From Myxococcota bacterium (GTDB lineage: Bacteria > Myxococcota_A > Polyangia > HGW-17), in assembly GCA_018821305.1 (NCBI GenBank), contig JAHJMN010000002.1, positions 1 through 64,000 of the forward strand: 64,000 bases of DNA, given 5' to 3'. Below are positions 28,250-37,672 of the stretch, in pieces. The notes under the pieces are model-generated. The model ran no database searches, was not told where the DNA came from, and saw nothing but the letters and a program-made list of their open reading frames with translations. Both the position numbers and the translations under genes were made by a program. Each line of letters starts with the position of its first letter. Positions within the stretch are counted from its first letter, which is position 1.

Positions 28250-29073
28250 GATTGTTCTCCTGCGGAAAGTGACCTATTTCGGAAAAATACAAAAAAACCT
28301 AAAATTGTTATTACAATAGCAACATACTGCCCAGCAGTCAGATGCCAGAAAGTTTTATCCCCTGTACGCACAAAATCCATAGCAAAACGCACTGGACCAT
28401 ACATCATTAAAATAATACTTGTGGTATATCCATTAAAACGATCCCGTTTTCGGGCAACAATATATAATACCGAAACCATTACAAGTGTATATAAAAATTC
28501 GTATAATCCGAGATCATGCCGTCCTGGTAAATTGTGAGGGTTCATTATCTGATCCACATGATTTACAGGCCATTTCACAGAAAACCAACTCGATGTGAAT
28601 ATTCCAGGATGATCATGAGCAAAACTGCAGCCCATTCTACCGAAAATCCATGCATGAACTCCTCCCCACATGAATGTATCTACATAGGGCCAGAGAGGTT
28701 GTTTCCGCCATTTCAGATAAATAACACTTCCCACAAATAATCCTATCAGGCCTCCAAAACTGGACATACCATCCCATACTTTGAGGAGTGCGAGGGGATC
28801 ATTTATCATCTTTTCCGGATAGTAAAAGAAAACAGCAAAAAGATGAGAACCAATAAAAAGGCCTGCGAGTCCTGCAAGAACCATCTCGGATACATATAAC
28901 GGGTTTAGACCTTTTTGCCATCCTCTTCGATTTGTCATGTGGACTCCGAAAATAATCGCAATCCCCACAAGTATGCCAAACATATGAATAACAAAGGGAC
29001 CTATCTGCCATGGCCCCGCTTTCAAGTATGGAAAAATAGGGGATAAGGCTAAGTATATATAACTAACAGGCAT
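28246..29073 (-). CDS. lgt: Prolipoprotein diacylglyceryl transferase
   Basis: This 275-aa inner-membrane enzyme has about seven hydrophobic segments and attaches diacylglycerol from phosphatidylglycerol to the lipobox cysteine of prolipoproteins. The Lgt signature is visible as GRMGCSFAHDHPG, where many Lgts have GRxGNF-N-E. Other family segments are DGMSSFGGLIG, LGLYEFLYTL and GPVRFAMDFVRTGD. It starts the operon that continues with a TPR lipoprotein and ABC genes, so the enzyme is co-expressed with one of its own likely substrates. The variant signature is one I associate with deltaproteobacterial Lgts. Confidence 0.88.
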   Translation of the reverse strand: MPVSYIYLALSPIFPYLKAGPWQIGPFVIHMFGILVGIAIIFGVHMTNRRGWQKGLNPLYVSEMVLAGLAGLFIGSHLFAVFFYYPEKMINDPLALLKVWDGMSSFGGLIGLFVGSVIYLKWRKQPLWPYVDTFMWGGVHAWIFGRMGCSFAHDHPGIFTSSWFSVKWPVNHVDQIMNPHNLPGRHDLGLYEFLYTLVMVSVLYIVARKRDRFNGYTTSIILMMYGPVRFAMDFVRTGDKTFWHLTAGQYVAIVITILGFFVFFRNRSLSAGEQS

Positions 29074-29400
29074 GTTATTCCTTCCATTATCGGCTTCCAG
29101 ATTGCAAATCAGTGAAACCTATTTTTAATATTTCAGGTTCGTTAAAACCATATCCTGCACAGTACGAGATTTACATAGAGTTATCCAGACTGTTTTCGTT
29201 TAAAAGTATCTAAAACCTTTTATAGTATGAGTTAAATTCCATACAATTTTCAAATCTGACACACTCGTATTGAATCGAAAATGGCCCAGTGCCTGTCTGA
29301 AAGAGGTCTTCAGTATTTCTAATGGCCACTTTCGTTCTGAATAGCATTAGAGAATACGAACTATCTATAATTTTCAGGGATTTTTGTCAAAGAAGGAATA
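29074..29400. other. 327-bp intergenic region upstream of lgt
   Basis: No gene was seen. At 29334-29363 lies a shortened copy of the hairpin-repeat family (TTCTGAATAGCAT...ATACGAACTA), matching the left and right ends of copy a with the middle missing. On the minus strand TTGACA (29390-29385) is followed by TATAGA (29369-29364) after 15 nt, or TAGATA after 17 nt. This is a possible promoter for lgt that would give an untranslated leader of about 290 nt. No riboswitch or tRNA pattern was found. Confidence 0.4.
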
Positions 29401-31488
29401 TCACGTAATTTCACGAATAATATCTGTGGCTACCCGAGCTTTTTTGTATGAAAGAGCACCCGTCGGGCAGGCGTCAACGCATTTTCCGCATCCATCACAC
29501 TGGGTCTGGATAAGAAGTTTCTGCATAGGTGGTCTGATAAGTGTTTCAAAACCTCGGTTTACAAAGGCCAGAGCATAACACTTTCGATCGTCCTCACAGA
29601 CGCGAACACAATTTCCACATGTAATGCATTTATGAGACTCTATTAAAATATCAGGATGACTGTCATCAATAAAAACAGATCTTTCGTTATCACCGGCATA
29701 GGTTTTAGAGTCAGATTCGTAAACCTCTGAAAATTTACGAAGTTTACAAGTGTCTGCTGCCCGACACCCACATTTCATACAACGCTCTGTCTCTTCTTTA
29801 ACCTGCTGTTCAGTAAATCCATAACTTACTTCATCAAACGATTTTATTGCCTCAACCGGATCCATATGAGCCACCTTTTGGCGTGGGGCTTCAGTGTACT
29901 TTTCGTATACAGCTTTTTGTATGTTTTGAAGCGGACCCATAGTTACTTCAAAGAGTTTACGATTTCCAGTCACTGCGATTCCATTCAGGTACTGATTAAT
30001 TGAAATTGCAGCCAATCTACCCATACCACTTGCTCTAACAGCAATATCAGGCCCCAGAACTGCATCTCCACCGGAGAAAATACCTTCAATACTAGTCATC
30101 ATTGTTTCATTATTTACGTCAATGGTGCCCCATTTGGAAAGTTTAAGCCCAGATTCCGCTAAAAAATCACCAATTACTTTCTGGCCAATGGCGGCAATAA
30201 CCGAATCAAATTCAACAGTATGTTCACTTCCTTCTTTTGGAACAGGTCTTCGGCGACCACTTGCATCTGGTTCCCCAAGTCCCATTTCAATACACTCAAC
30301 TTGCAATTTACCATTTGAAGGAATAATTTTTACTGGTGCACTGAGATATCTGAATTCGACTCCATCAGCAATAGCCTCTTCAATTTCAAAATCAAAGGCA
30401 GGCATTTCTTCTCGTGTTCGACGATAATAGACCAGAGCCTCAGCTCCACATCGAATTGCCGTGCGGGCTGCATCGATGGCACTGTTACCTCCTCCAACTA
30501 TCATAACTTTCTTTCCAATGGGAGGATTTTCCCCAGCGGAAACTTGACCAAGAAATTCTATAGCACTGAATACACCTGAAGAATCTTCACCTTCAACACG
30601 CATGGGTGTTGCCCCCTGAGCCCCAATTCCAAGGAAAACTGCATCATAGTCTTTTTTTAGTACATCAAGGGATAAATCTTTTCCAAGTGTCCGATTATAA
30701 TTAAATTTAACACCCATTTTTTCAAGTATACTAACTTCAAAATCAATTACATGCCTTGGAAGCCGATACGCAGGAATGCCATATCTAAGCATTCCACCTG
30801 GATGGGGGTGAGAATCAAAAACATCAACATCATGTCCGAGAATTTTTGAAAAATAAGCAACACTTATCCCTGCGGGACCAGCTCCTATTACCGCGATTTT
30901 TTTACCGGTTGGTGACCCACAGTCATGCACATATGGATCGGCTTTTTTCATGTCTTCATCTGCAGCAAAGCGTTTCAGGGACATAATTGAGATCTTTTCT
31001 TCTACAAGAGCTCGACGACATCCGCCCTCGCATGGAGCTGGACAAACTCGACCCAGAGACCCGGGAATAGGCAAACTATCTTTAATAATTCGAATTGCTT
31101 CATCTGCTTCCCCTTTGTTTAACTCATTTATAAAGCCGGGAATATCAACCCCCGTAGGGCATTCAGAATAACAAGGACCGAAACAGTCACCGGTATGATC
31201 AGAAAGCATGAGTTCAAGGGCAGATTTCCGGGCTTTTTTAATTTCTTCAGATTGAGTTTCTACTTCCATGCCTTCGTAGACAGGAGTGGCACATGAAGGA
31301 ACCAGATTTGCTCTACCACCCTTTATTCTAACTACACACATAAAACAGGAGGCAAAAGGGGTCATCTTTTCGATGTAACAGAAAGTCGGAATTTCAATTC
31401 CTGCCTGACGGGCTGCCTGAAGTATTGTAGAACCGGCCGTAGTCTGGACTTTCAAACCATCAATAATAATATTTACTGTGTTATCCAA
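29401..31488 (-). CDS. GltD/NuoG-like hybrid oxidoreductase subunit with ferredoxin domains
   Basis: This 695-aa protein begins with a 2Fe-2S plant-type ferredoxin domain (residues 1-80, PTFCYIEKMTPFASCFMCVV). A GltD-type 4Fe-4S helical domain follows (DCFGPCYSECPTGVDI, RVCPAPCEGGCRR), then a FAD site (KIAVIGAGPAGIS) and an NAD(P) site (KVMIVGGGNSAIDAA). It ends with two 4Fe-4S motifs (CITCGNCVRVC, CDGCGKCVDACPTGAL). It would move electrons between a nicotinamide and iron-sulfur carriers. The upstream NuoF-like and NuoE-like genes, in the same direction, complete a soluble three-subunit complex. Similar sets occur in hydrogenases, formate dehydrogenases and Geobacter-type NADPH oxidoreductases; no catalytic hydrogenase or formate dehydrogenase subunit is here. 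Confidence 0.85.
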   Translation of the reverse strand: MDNTVNIIIDGLKVQTTAGSTILQAARQAGIEIPTFCYIEKMTPFASCFMCVVRIKGGRANLVPSCATPVYEGMEVETQSEEIKKARKSALELMLSDHTGDCFGPCYSECPTGVDIPGFINELNKGEADEAIRIIKDSLPIPGSLGRVCPAPCEGGCRRALVEEKISIMSLKRFAADEDMKKADPYVHDCGSPTGKKIAVIGAGPAGISVAYFSKILGHDVDVFDSHPHPGGMLRYGIPAYRLPRHVIDFEVSILEKMGVKFNYNRTLGKDLSLDVLKKDYDAVFLGIGAQGATPMRVEGEDSSGVFSAIEFLGQVSAGENPPIGKKVMIVGGGNSAIDAARTAIRCGAEALVYYRRTREEMPAFDFEIEEAIADGVEFRYLSAPVKIIPSNGKLQVECIEMGLGEPDASGRRRPVPKEGSEHTVEFDSVIAAIGQKVIGDFLAESGLKLSKWGTIDVNNETMMTSIEGIFSGGDAVLGPDIAVRASGMGRLAAISINQYLNGIAVTGNRKLFEVTMGPLQNIQKAVYEKYTEAPRQKVAHMDPVEAIKSFDEVSYGFTEQQVKEETERCMKCGCRAADTCKLRKFSEVYESDSKTYAGDNERSVFIDDSHPDILIESHKCITCGNCVRVCEDDRKCYALAFVNRGFETLIRPPMQKLLIQTQCDGCGKCVDACPTGALSYKKARVATDIIREIT

Positions 31489-31597
31489 GATTTACCTCCA
31501 ACATTTCTATTCTGTCTGATCCCCAAAACTCTTTCAGAAATCAGACTTATTGGTGCCATGATAATATTTTTTTAATTAAACAAAGCAAGACCAATAA

Positions 31598-33391
31598 TTA
31601 TTTTGTCTCCACTGCAGAAAAACGACACACATCTCTACAGACGCCACATTTAATGCAGATATCCTGAACAATAGTGTATGAACCTGCTTTTCCTCTTTCA
31701 CCTTCAATAGCTTTAACGGGGCAGTTTATGAGGCAGGCATTACAACCTGTGCATTTTTCGGCGTTTATTTCAAAAGTTGTCAGGGCTTTACATACACCAG
31801 CAGGACATCGATGCTCGTTAATGTGAGCTTCATATTCTTGTCTAAAATATTTAATTGTAGTAAGAACAGGATTAGGGGCACTCTGTCCCAATCCGCAAAG
31901 ACTGGTATTTTTTACCTTATAAGACAGATCTTCAAGTAAATCGATATCTGAAGGTTTACCATTTCCTTCACAGATGCGGTTGAGTATTTCCAGCATTCTT
32001 GTGGTGCCTATACGGCAGAAAGTACATTTTCCACAGCTCTCATTTTTCGTAAAATTAAGGAAGAATTTTGCTACATCGACCATACAGGTAGTTTCATCCA
32101 TCACTACCATTCCACCACTACCCATAATCGCGCCAGTACGATTCACTTCATCGTAATCAACTCTGGTATCAAACATATTTGCAGGAATACAGCCCCCGGA
32201 TGGACCCCCCATCTGAACTGCTTTAAGCGCCCTCATTGTAGAGGAACCACCAGCAATATCTTCAAGTATTTCCTTAATCGTGATACCCATGGGAACTTCA
32301 ACAAGTCCACCTCTTTTTATTTTGCCCGCCAGAGCAAAAACTTTGGAACCCTTGCTCTTTTCTGTTCCCACACTCGCAAAAGCAGCTCCTCCATTTATAA
32401 TTATCCATGGAATATTGGCATAAGTTTCCACATTGTTTAGATTTGTCGGATAACTCCACAGACCTTTCTGGGCCGGGAACGGCGGTCTTGGAACAGGCAT
32501 TCCCCGTTTACCTTCAATGGATGCCATGAGAGCTGTTTCCTCACCGCAAACGAAGGCACCAGCACCTTCCTTCACCTTTATGTGAAGTCTTTTTCCTGTT
32601 CCCAGGACATTGTCACCGAGTATGTTTTTCTGAGTGGCTTCAAAAATTGCTTTTTCAAGTCTGGAAACTGCAAGAGGATATTCCGCGCGACAATAAATAT
32701 ACCCATATTCCGCGCCGATGGCTATCGCACAAACTGCCATACCTTCAATAACTGAATGAGGATCGCCTTCCAGTACACTGCGATCCATAAAAGCCCCGGG
32801 ATCTCCCTCATCCGCATTGCAAACTACATACTTTTTCCCGGATATTTCTTTTTTGGCCAGAGACCATTTTAATCCCGTTGGAAAACCTGCTCCACCGCGC
32901 CCTCTGAGACCAGAAACTGTAATTTCATTTATTATCCAGTCACTACCTTCTCTGATTGCTTTCGCAAGCGCTTCGTATCCACCTCTAGCAATATATTCAT
33001 CAATGGATTCTGGATCCATTTCTCCGCAGTTTCTTAAAACAATACGTCTTTGTTTTGAAAGAAATTTTCCTTCAGAGGTTGATGGATCTGTTCCCTTCAT
33101 GAGAAGTTTTTCCATTACTTTTCCACTGGAAAAATGATTATCCCATATTATGGATATTTTCTTTTCGGTGAGATCCCCATAAAGGAAGGACTTGCCTTCA
33201 TTGTCATGGTACTCCACCAGGGGCTCCCGGTGACACATACCATTACATCCAGTAATTCCAAGTTTTATGTTAAGTTGTGGATTTAATTTGATTTTTTCTT
33301 CAAGAAATTTATATATATTTTCAGCTCCGGCAGCTATTCCGCAACTTCCCAGACCAACGATCAATCGAGGGTTATTAATGGTTTCGTTCAT
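31598..33391 (-). CDS. NuoF/HndC-like NADH-binding flavoprotein subunit
   Basis: This 597-aa protein has an N-terminal thioredoxin-like 2Fe-2S domain (GSCGIAAGA ... GCNGMCHREPLVEY). The NuoF core follows, with the FMN/NADH motifs GRGGAGFPTGLKW, CNADEGDPGAFMDR and GAGAFVCGEETALMASIEG, and the 4Fe-4S motif ESCGKCTFCRIGT. A C-terminal pair of 4Fe-4S ferredoxin motifs completes it (CTGCNACLINCPVKAI, CIKCGVCRDVCRFSA). The architecture equals HydB/HndC of electron-bifurcating enzymes. It oxidises or reduces NAD(P)H and passes electrons to the NuoE-like subunit (4-nt overlap upstream) and to the GltD-like subunit (109 nt downstream). Confidence 0.92.
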   Translation of the reverse strand: MNETINNPRLIVGLGSCGIAAGAENIYKFLEEKIKLNPQLNIKLGITGCNGMCHREPLVEYHDNEGKSFLYGDLTEKKISIIWDNHFSSGKVMEKLLMKGTDPSTSEGKFLSKQRRIVLRNCGEMDPESIDEYIARGGYEALAKAIREGSDWIINEITVSGLRGRGGAGFPTGLKWSLAKKEISGKKYVVCNADEGDPGAFMDRSVLEGDPHSVIEGMAVCAIAIGAEYGYIYCRAEYPLAVSRLEKAIFEATQKNILGDNVLGTGKRLHIKVKEGAGAFVCGEETALMASIEGKRGMPVPRPPFPAQKGLWSYPTNLNNVETYANIPWIIINGGAAFASVGTEKSKGSKVFALAGKIKRGGLVEVPMGITIKEILEDIAGGSSTMRALKAVQMGGPSGGCIPANMFDTRVDYDEVNRTGAIMGSGGMVVMDETTCMVDVAKFFLNFTKNESCGKCTFCRIGTTRMLEILNRICEGNGKPSDIDLLEDLSYKVKNTSLCGLGQSAPNPVLTTIKYFRQEYEAHINEHRCPAGVCKALTTFEINAEKCTGCNACLINCPVKAIEGERGKAGSYTIVQDICIKCGVCRDVCRFSAVETK

Positions 33392-33873
33392 TTTTCACCT
33401 CCGGATTTTCCCGTATATCTGTCCATGGTTTCCTGCACTTTTACGGGAGTCAGTTTTCCATGAGTATCTTTTCCAACTAAAACAACTGGTGCAAGACTAC
33501 AACAACCAACACAGGCAACGGATTCAAGAGTATATTTTTTATCCACCGTCGTTTGTCCATTGGAAATTTTCAAATATTCTTCAAGAGTTTGAGTTATCGT
33601 AGCAGCTCCGCCAACATGACATGCTGTCCCATGGCATACTTTTATTATCACTTCACCTACTGGTTCCAGGCGAAATTGACTATAGAAAGTCGCAACACCA
33701 TATAATCGCGATGGTGTAATTTCAGTGATCTGACAAACTCTTTCAAGTGCGCCCATCGGAAGATACCGAAAATGCTCCTGAATCTTTTGAAGGATTGGGA
33801 TTGCCATTTCAGCGCCTTTGCCAGTTTTGTTAATAATTTCATCAACAATGGAAAAATCAAGAGCTTCCAACAT
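33388..33873 (-). CDS. NuoE/HndA-like 2Fe-2S subunit
   Basis: This 161-aa protein is of the 24-kDa NuoE family. An N-terminal helical bundle is followed by a thioredoxin-fold domain with the four 2Fe-2S ligands in CHGTACHVGGA and CVGCCSLAPVVLV. The ATG at 33873 is chosen because AAGGAGA lies 7 nt upstream; the longer frame to 33915 would start at TTG without such a site. It is first in the three-gene operon and overlaps the NuoF-like gene by 4 nt. Confidence 0.92.
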   Translation of the reverse strand: MLEALDFSIVDEIINKTGKGAEMAIPILQKIQEHFRYLPMGALERVCQITEITPSRLYGVATFYSQFRLEPVGEVIIKVCHGTACHVGGAATITQTLEEYLKISNGQTTVDKKYTLESVACVGCCSLAPVVLVGKDTHGKLTPVKVQETMDRYTGKSGGEK

Positions 33874-33948
33874 AACAGATTCTCCTTGCTGTTTTGTGAC
33901 TATCATATCGTGCAAATTATCACAACGTTAAAGTTACAAAATGAAGGC

Positions 33949-33978
33949 TTGACGCAATGGATTTTTTGCATTTATCTT
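33949..33978 (+). promoter_or_regulatory. Predicted promoter of the coiled-coil/AAA+/GHKL cassette
   Basis: TTGACG (33949-33954), an 18-nt spacer and TATCTT (33973-33978) stand 25 nt before the ATG at 34003, with AGGAG at 33991. They lie in the short divergent gap between the NuoE-like gene and the four-gene cassette. Confidence 0.5.
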
Positions 33979-34002
33979 TAATAGCAAATCAGGAGTTAAA
34001 AA

Positions 34003-35076
34003 ATGAGCAATACGGATTCAAAAATAACGGAACTTGAAAGAAAAAATACAGAATATGACGGTCGAAAATATACCAGAGACTCTGTAAATGGGATGGTAAG
34101 CACCTATCGTGAAAGACATACCAATCATGTCAATGACTTGAAAACTCTTAAGGCCGAGCATGAAAAACTCGCCGACGAGATGAACGAAGATCTTGCAAAA
34201 CAACGTACCCTTATGGACGAAATTAAAACTATGACAAGTGGGAAAAAGGGTGGTGTTTCAAGGGGATTTAGAGGAGTCATGGCAAAAATACCTCTCCTTG
34301 GTCGTCCTTTCCGGCATAAACCTTTAGGTGACCTTCTGGAAGAAAGAGTTGAAGCGGCAGACAAGAGAAGCAGGGAAGTTGAAGCATATCTGGTCCGGGT
34401 AGAAGAAGCCATGAAAAACCTTCGTGATGATCAGGAAGTTTTGAGATCTAAACAACTGGAAGCAGCAAAACATAAAAAAGAAACTCTTGCTCTCATTGAT
34501 GAACTTGAACTCAATTTGCGCGAAACTGAAACAAAACTTAGTTCAATTGAAGATCAGAATTCTGAAGAATATCGAGAACTTGCTCTTCAAAAAGGTAAAA
34601 TTGAGACTTTAATCTGGGAGAACGGGCAGAGACTAAGATTATATGATAACGCCCAGGGTCGACTAGAGAGCATTATTCGCATGAATAACAACTTTCTGGA
34701 AATAAGTGTCAATCTGCACTCCAACATGACAATTATAAAAGAAACCGCCGAAATGGTATTGGATGAATTGCGTCAACATGTGAGTGCTATTGCTACACTG
34801 GCACAGGCAGGAGAACTTACTCTGGAACTGACTCAATCTATGGAAAGCCTGAAAGACAACATGAGCCGGGTTTCTCAACTGGCCTCAGAAACATCTCTGT
34901 TTCTTACTAAAAATGTGGAAAATATTACTGATAACATGAGAGTCTATGATCAACAGACTGAAGATCTGGTCGAAGCGAATCTTGCCGCTGAGCGGGCTGA
35001 ACGTAAAGAACAATTGGATCGAATCCTTCTTAAAGCTCGACAAGAGAGGGAAAACCTGGAAGTTGGAAAGAACTGA
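34003..35076 (+). CDS. Long coiled-coil protein, first gene of a four-gene cassette
   Basis: This 357-aa protein has no signal peptide or transmembrane segment and is almost wholly helical. Coiled coil covers about 30-70, 110-215 and 290-355. A short basic Gly/Pro-containing hinge (KKGGVSRGFRG...LLGRPFRHKPLG) sits at about 80-108. The part from 225-330 (ESIIRMNNNFLEIS, ELTLELTQSMESL) has a rhythm reminiscent of TelA-type 'toxic anion resistance' proteins, but I cannot claim homology. It has its own promoter and AGGAG site and is followed after 3 nt by the next gene. Probably a cytoplasmic scaffold for the AAA+ ATPase of the same operon; function unknown. Confidence 0.75.
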   Translation: MSNTDSKITELERKNTEYDGRKYTRDSVNGMVSTYRERHTNHVNDLKTLKAEHEKLADEMNEDLAKQRTLMDEIKTMTSGKKGGVSRGFRGVMAKIPLLGRPFRHKPLGDLLEERVEAADKRSREVEAYLVRVEEAMKNLRDDQEVLRSKQLEAAKHKKETLALIDELELNLRETETKLSSIEDQNSEEYRELALQKGKIETLIWENGQRLRLYDNAQGRLESIIRMNNNFLEISVNLHSNMTIIKETAEMVLDELRQHVSAIATLAQAGELTLELTQSMESLKDNMSRVSQLASETSLFLTKNVENITDNMRVYDQQTEDLVEANLAAERAERKEQLDRILLKARQERENLEVGKN

Positions 35077-35079
35077 TTT

Positions 35080-35994
35080 ATGAAAGCCCTGAAATTAAAC
35101 GGGGAAAATCTCACCAGACACCTGAACAATCTTTCAAACTGCGTTAATATAGGTCTGAGCAACCGATATCCAGATCCAGAAAAACTTTCTAATACTTTAA
35201 AATTATTGACATATCAACTGGAAAGTCCCAAAGGTGTACATTTTGACCCTGTTTCACAGATGCCCACTGAAGCTGAAATAACTCGTCTTTCAAACACAAA
35301 GACAATTATTGAGGAACACTACCACAATCATACCGCACCAGATGTTTGGGAAAATGATAGTTTTATAGACAATTTGAAGTCATTTTCAATAGTAAGTCGA
35401 TTTGATATAAAAACCAAACTTCTAAAAGAGGATGGTGGTTACTGGACTGTAAACATCGTACTGGATAGGTGGGCAATAAACAGGAACGTATACACCCGTT
35501 ACTCACTGGTTATGAAAGTTTCTTTAAATACTTATTATTTTCAAGACATTAATAATGGATGTTTTCCTACTGATAATCTTGTAAATATTGTTTCATCCGC
35601 TTGTCGTTTTGACAGTGAAACCACATTTCTTGCGTTGTGTGGAAATAAAGATTTGAGTGTATATTTCGTTAGTCGGGGAGAAATTGGTCCATATATAACA
35701 AAAGATTTGTCCAATTTATCTACAAAAATTGCAGATTTCGCTCCGTTTTTAATGTTTCCGCTTGATATGTGTAGTCCGGAGATTTCCGGTCGCATCGGCA
35801 ATGACTTTCTTCAAAAACAATTTTTTTCGGATATTTCTGAAGATATGAAACAAATTTTTGAAGAAGAAAGAAAAAGTAGAAAATATGGTACTTTTTGTGA
35901 AACCAGGATTGTTCCGACCACGGATGTAGACTATGTTTTCGAATCTGAGTTCAAAACTGAACATCCAAATGTAATTATTATCAGGAGAATCTAA
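35080..35994 (+). CDS. Unknown cytoplasmic protein of the AAA+/GHKL cassette
   Basis: This 304-aa protein matches no family I recognise. It has no signal sequence or transmembrane helix. The N-terminal 90 residues are helical, and 100-240 looks alpha/beta with many aromatic residues (YWTVNIVLDRWAINRNVYTRYSLVMKV is one strand-rich stretch). A charged helix at about 250-275 follows. It is separated by 3 nt from the coiled-coil gene and by 2 nt from the AAA+ gene, so it must be translated with them. Being tied to an ATPase and a scaffold, it could be an adaptor or substrate-recognition subunit. Confidence 0.7.
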   Translation: MKALKLNGENLTRHLNNLSNCVNIGLSNRYPDPEKLSNTLKLLTYQLESPKGVHFDPVSQMPTEAEITRLSNTKTIIEEHYHNHTAPDVWENDSFIDNLKSFSIVSRFDIKTKLLKEDGGYWTVNIVLDRWAINRNVYTRYSLVMKVSLNTYYFQDINNGCFPTDNLVNIVSSACRFDSETTFLALCGNKDLSVYFVSRGEIGPYITKDLSNLSTKIADFAPFLMFPLDMCSPEISGRIGNDFLQKQFFSDISEDMKQIFEEERKSRKYGTFCETRIVPTTDVDYVFESEFKTEHPNVIIIRRI

Positions 35995-35996
35995 TT

Positions 35997-37595
35997 ATGT
36001 TTTCTCATGAAGTTTTTGAAATTAAAGAAGAATCTTGCGAAGTTATACTTCCAACAATTCGTCATGCTATAATAAAATCCGGAATTGATAAATTTTGTTC
36101 TGAAATTGAAAAAAGTCCCTGGGGAATGGGAAGTCGAACAATCAGGATACTGAATTTATTAGAAAGAACACTTGTCTTATATCACGCTTTGAAAAACAGT
36201 GCCGATTTCTATCTTCATCCAGATAAAAATGACTCCGTATCAATGCTTTATGCTCTAAGTAGCGCATTCAGTTACGCTGGTGAAAAGATGGATGAGATAA
36301 CCTTCCACACTGTGCGTATAAAAAATACTTTTAACCATTCCGAAGTTCAGAGCATTGTAAATAGTAAAAACATCATCGAAATTATACCATCTGATCTTCT
36401 CTCATATATCCGTCGCCAATCAAATTACGATATGGATGATCTTGAAAAATCAATAACAGCCTGGTTTCATCTTATGTGTGTCACTATAAATCGTATAGCT
36501 GAAAATCCTGAAAATCTAGTTTTCTACCGTAAAATAGTTGATTTTCGTGCGGTTTATGAAAATCGCGAATTTGTGCCTTTTGAAAAAATTCGAGAACGAA
36601 AAGTAAATGAGGGCATTACCCTTGATGTAAGTATAGAAAAAATTATTGGTAATAGAGATTATATTGCCACCGGGCTTCGAATGATCCGAGATTTAACAGC
36701 CTGGGATCCAACAGTTGGACGTAATCCTAAAAAGTTTAATCAAGTGCTTTTTGGTTTAGGTCGCCCTGGTTCCGGTAAAACTGTTACTGCAAATGCTCTT
36801 GGTAATCATCTCTTAAAAGCTGCATCCTCAGCTGGACTTAATGCACGCTTTGTAACAATTCGCCGAACAGACTGGGCAAGCAGTTATCAGAATGCCTCTG
36901 CAAAAGCACTTTTAGAACGCTTTGAAAGTCAGATACGCGGTTTTGACGGTATAGTAATGTATTATTGGCCTGATATAGATACTGCTTTTTCATCCAGATC
37001 CAGTGGCGATCTCAGATCAGAAGAAAAGGGTATTTTAGGAACGGCTTTCGGACTTTTTGATGGAACTATTTTACCTTTTAATGGACAGTGGATGCTCGTT
37101 TGCGATGCCAATTATATACAGATGGATGAAGCAACGGTTTCCAGGCTCAGTCAGGAACCTCATACTGTGAAAGGCCCAGAAAACAAAGATGATTTCATTA
37201 GACTTTTCCGTGACATACTCATAGGAAATGACTACAGTCAATGCTTAGAAATAAACGATCTTCAGTGGATAGAAATTGCAGATTTATGCCTCAAGTATGA
37301 CTTATCCGGTCGAGATGCAGCAAATATTTCTCGACGTATTATTTCTTACATAGAAGATTTTGAATGGCCGAAAGATTTTTTTCAATTGGACTTTGCCACA
37401 AGAGTGGAAACAATTATAAAAAACAGGCGAAAAGTCAAACATTCCTATATTATTGATCAAATTAATTCTTTTCGTGAATTCCGAGAACTCGCACGAAATA
37501 GAGAACGCAGTGAAAAAATTTCAAATCTCAAGGAGAATTTTTACCTGGAACTTAAGGCTAGAACTGAGATTTTGGATGAAGATGAAAAATCATAA
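35997..37595 (+). CDS. AAA+ ATPase with a non-canonical Walker B
   Basis: This 532-aa protein has an N-terminal domain (1-220, helical, unknown) and an AAA+ module (about 225-430). The P-loop GLGRPGSGKTVTANALG is at about 254-270. The segment SSYQNASAKALLERFE aligns with the pore-loop region of AAA+ proteins, and LVCDANY may hold the sensor-1 asparagine. The Walker B strand reads GIVMYYWPDIDTAF, lacking the usual Asp-Glu pair right after the hydrophobic run. The helical lid contains SGRDAANISRRI (a sensor-2-like arginine), and a charged coiled-coil tail follows. It probably remodels or unfolds a partner; the target is unknown. It is in an operon with the coiled-coil and unknown genes. Confidence 0.8.
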   Translation: MFSHEVFEIKEESCEVILPTIRHAIIKSGIDKFCSEIEKSPWGMGSRTIRILNLLERTLVLYHALKNSADFYLHPDKNDSVSMLYALSSAFSYAGEKMDEITFHTVRIKNTFNHSEVQSIVNSKNIIEIIPSDLLSYIRRQSNYDMDDLEKSITAWFHLMCVTINRIAENPENLVFYRKIVDFRAVYENREFVPFEKIRERKVNEGITLDVSIEKIIGNRDYIATGLRMIRDLTAWDPTVGRNPKKFNQVLFGLGRPGSGKTVTANALGNHLLKAASSAGLNARFVTIRRTDWASSYQNASAKALLERFESQIRGFDGIVMYYWPDIDTAFSSRSSGDLRSEEKGILGTAFGLFDGTILPFNGQWMLVCDANYIQMDEATVSRLSQEPHTVKGPENKDDFIRLFRDILIGNDYSQCLEINDLQWIEIADLCLKYDLSGRDAANISRRIISYIEDFEWPKDFFQLDFATRVETIIKNRRKVKHSYIIDQINSFREFRELARNRERSEKISNLKENFYLELKARTEILDEDEKS

Positions 37596-37672
37596 TTAAG
37601 TCTATTTTACATGATAGCATAATTTAAATTTCTATACTTATATACAATTTTTTTGCCTGAATAACATTAGAA

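Noticed and set aside
29074-29400. Possible riboswitch or small RNA upstream of lgt
   Set aside because: Only a shortened hairpin repeat and a candidate promoter were seen; no known aptamer pattern could be recognised.
34003-35076. TelA (toxic anion resistance) assignment for the coiled-coil gene
   Set aside because: Only the helical rhythm and a few residues are similar; coiled coils give false resemblance, so it is left as unknown.
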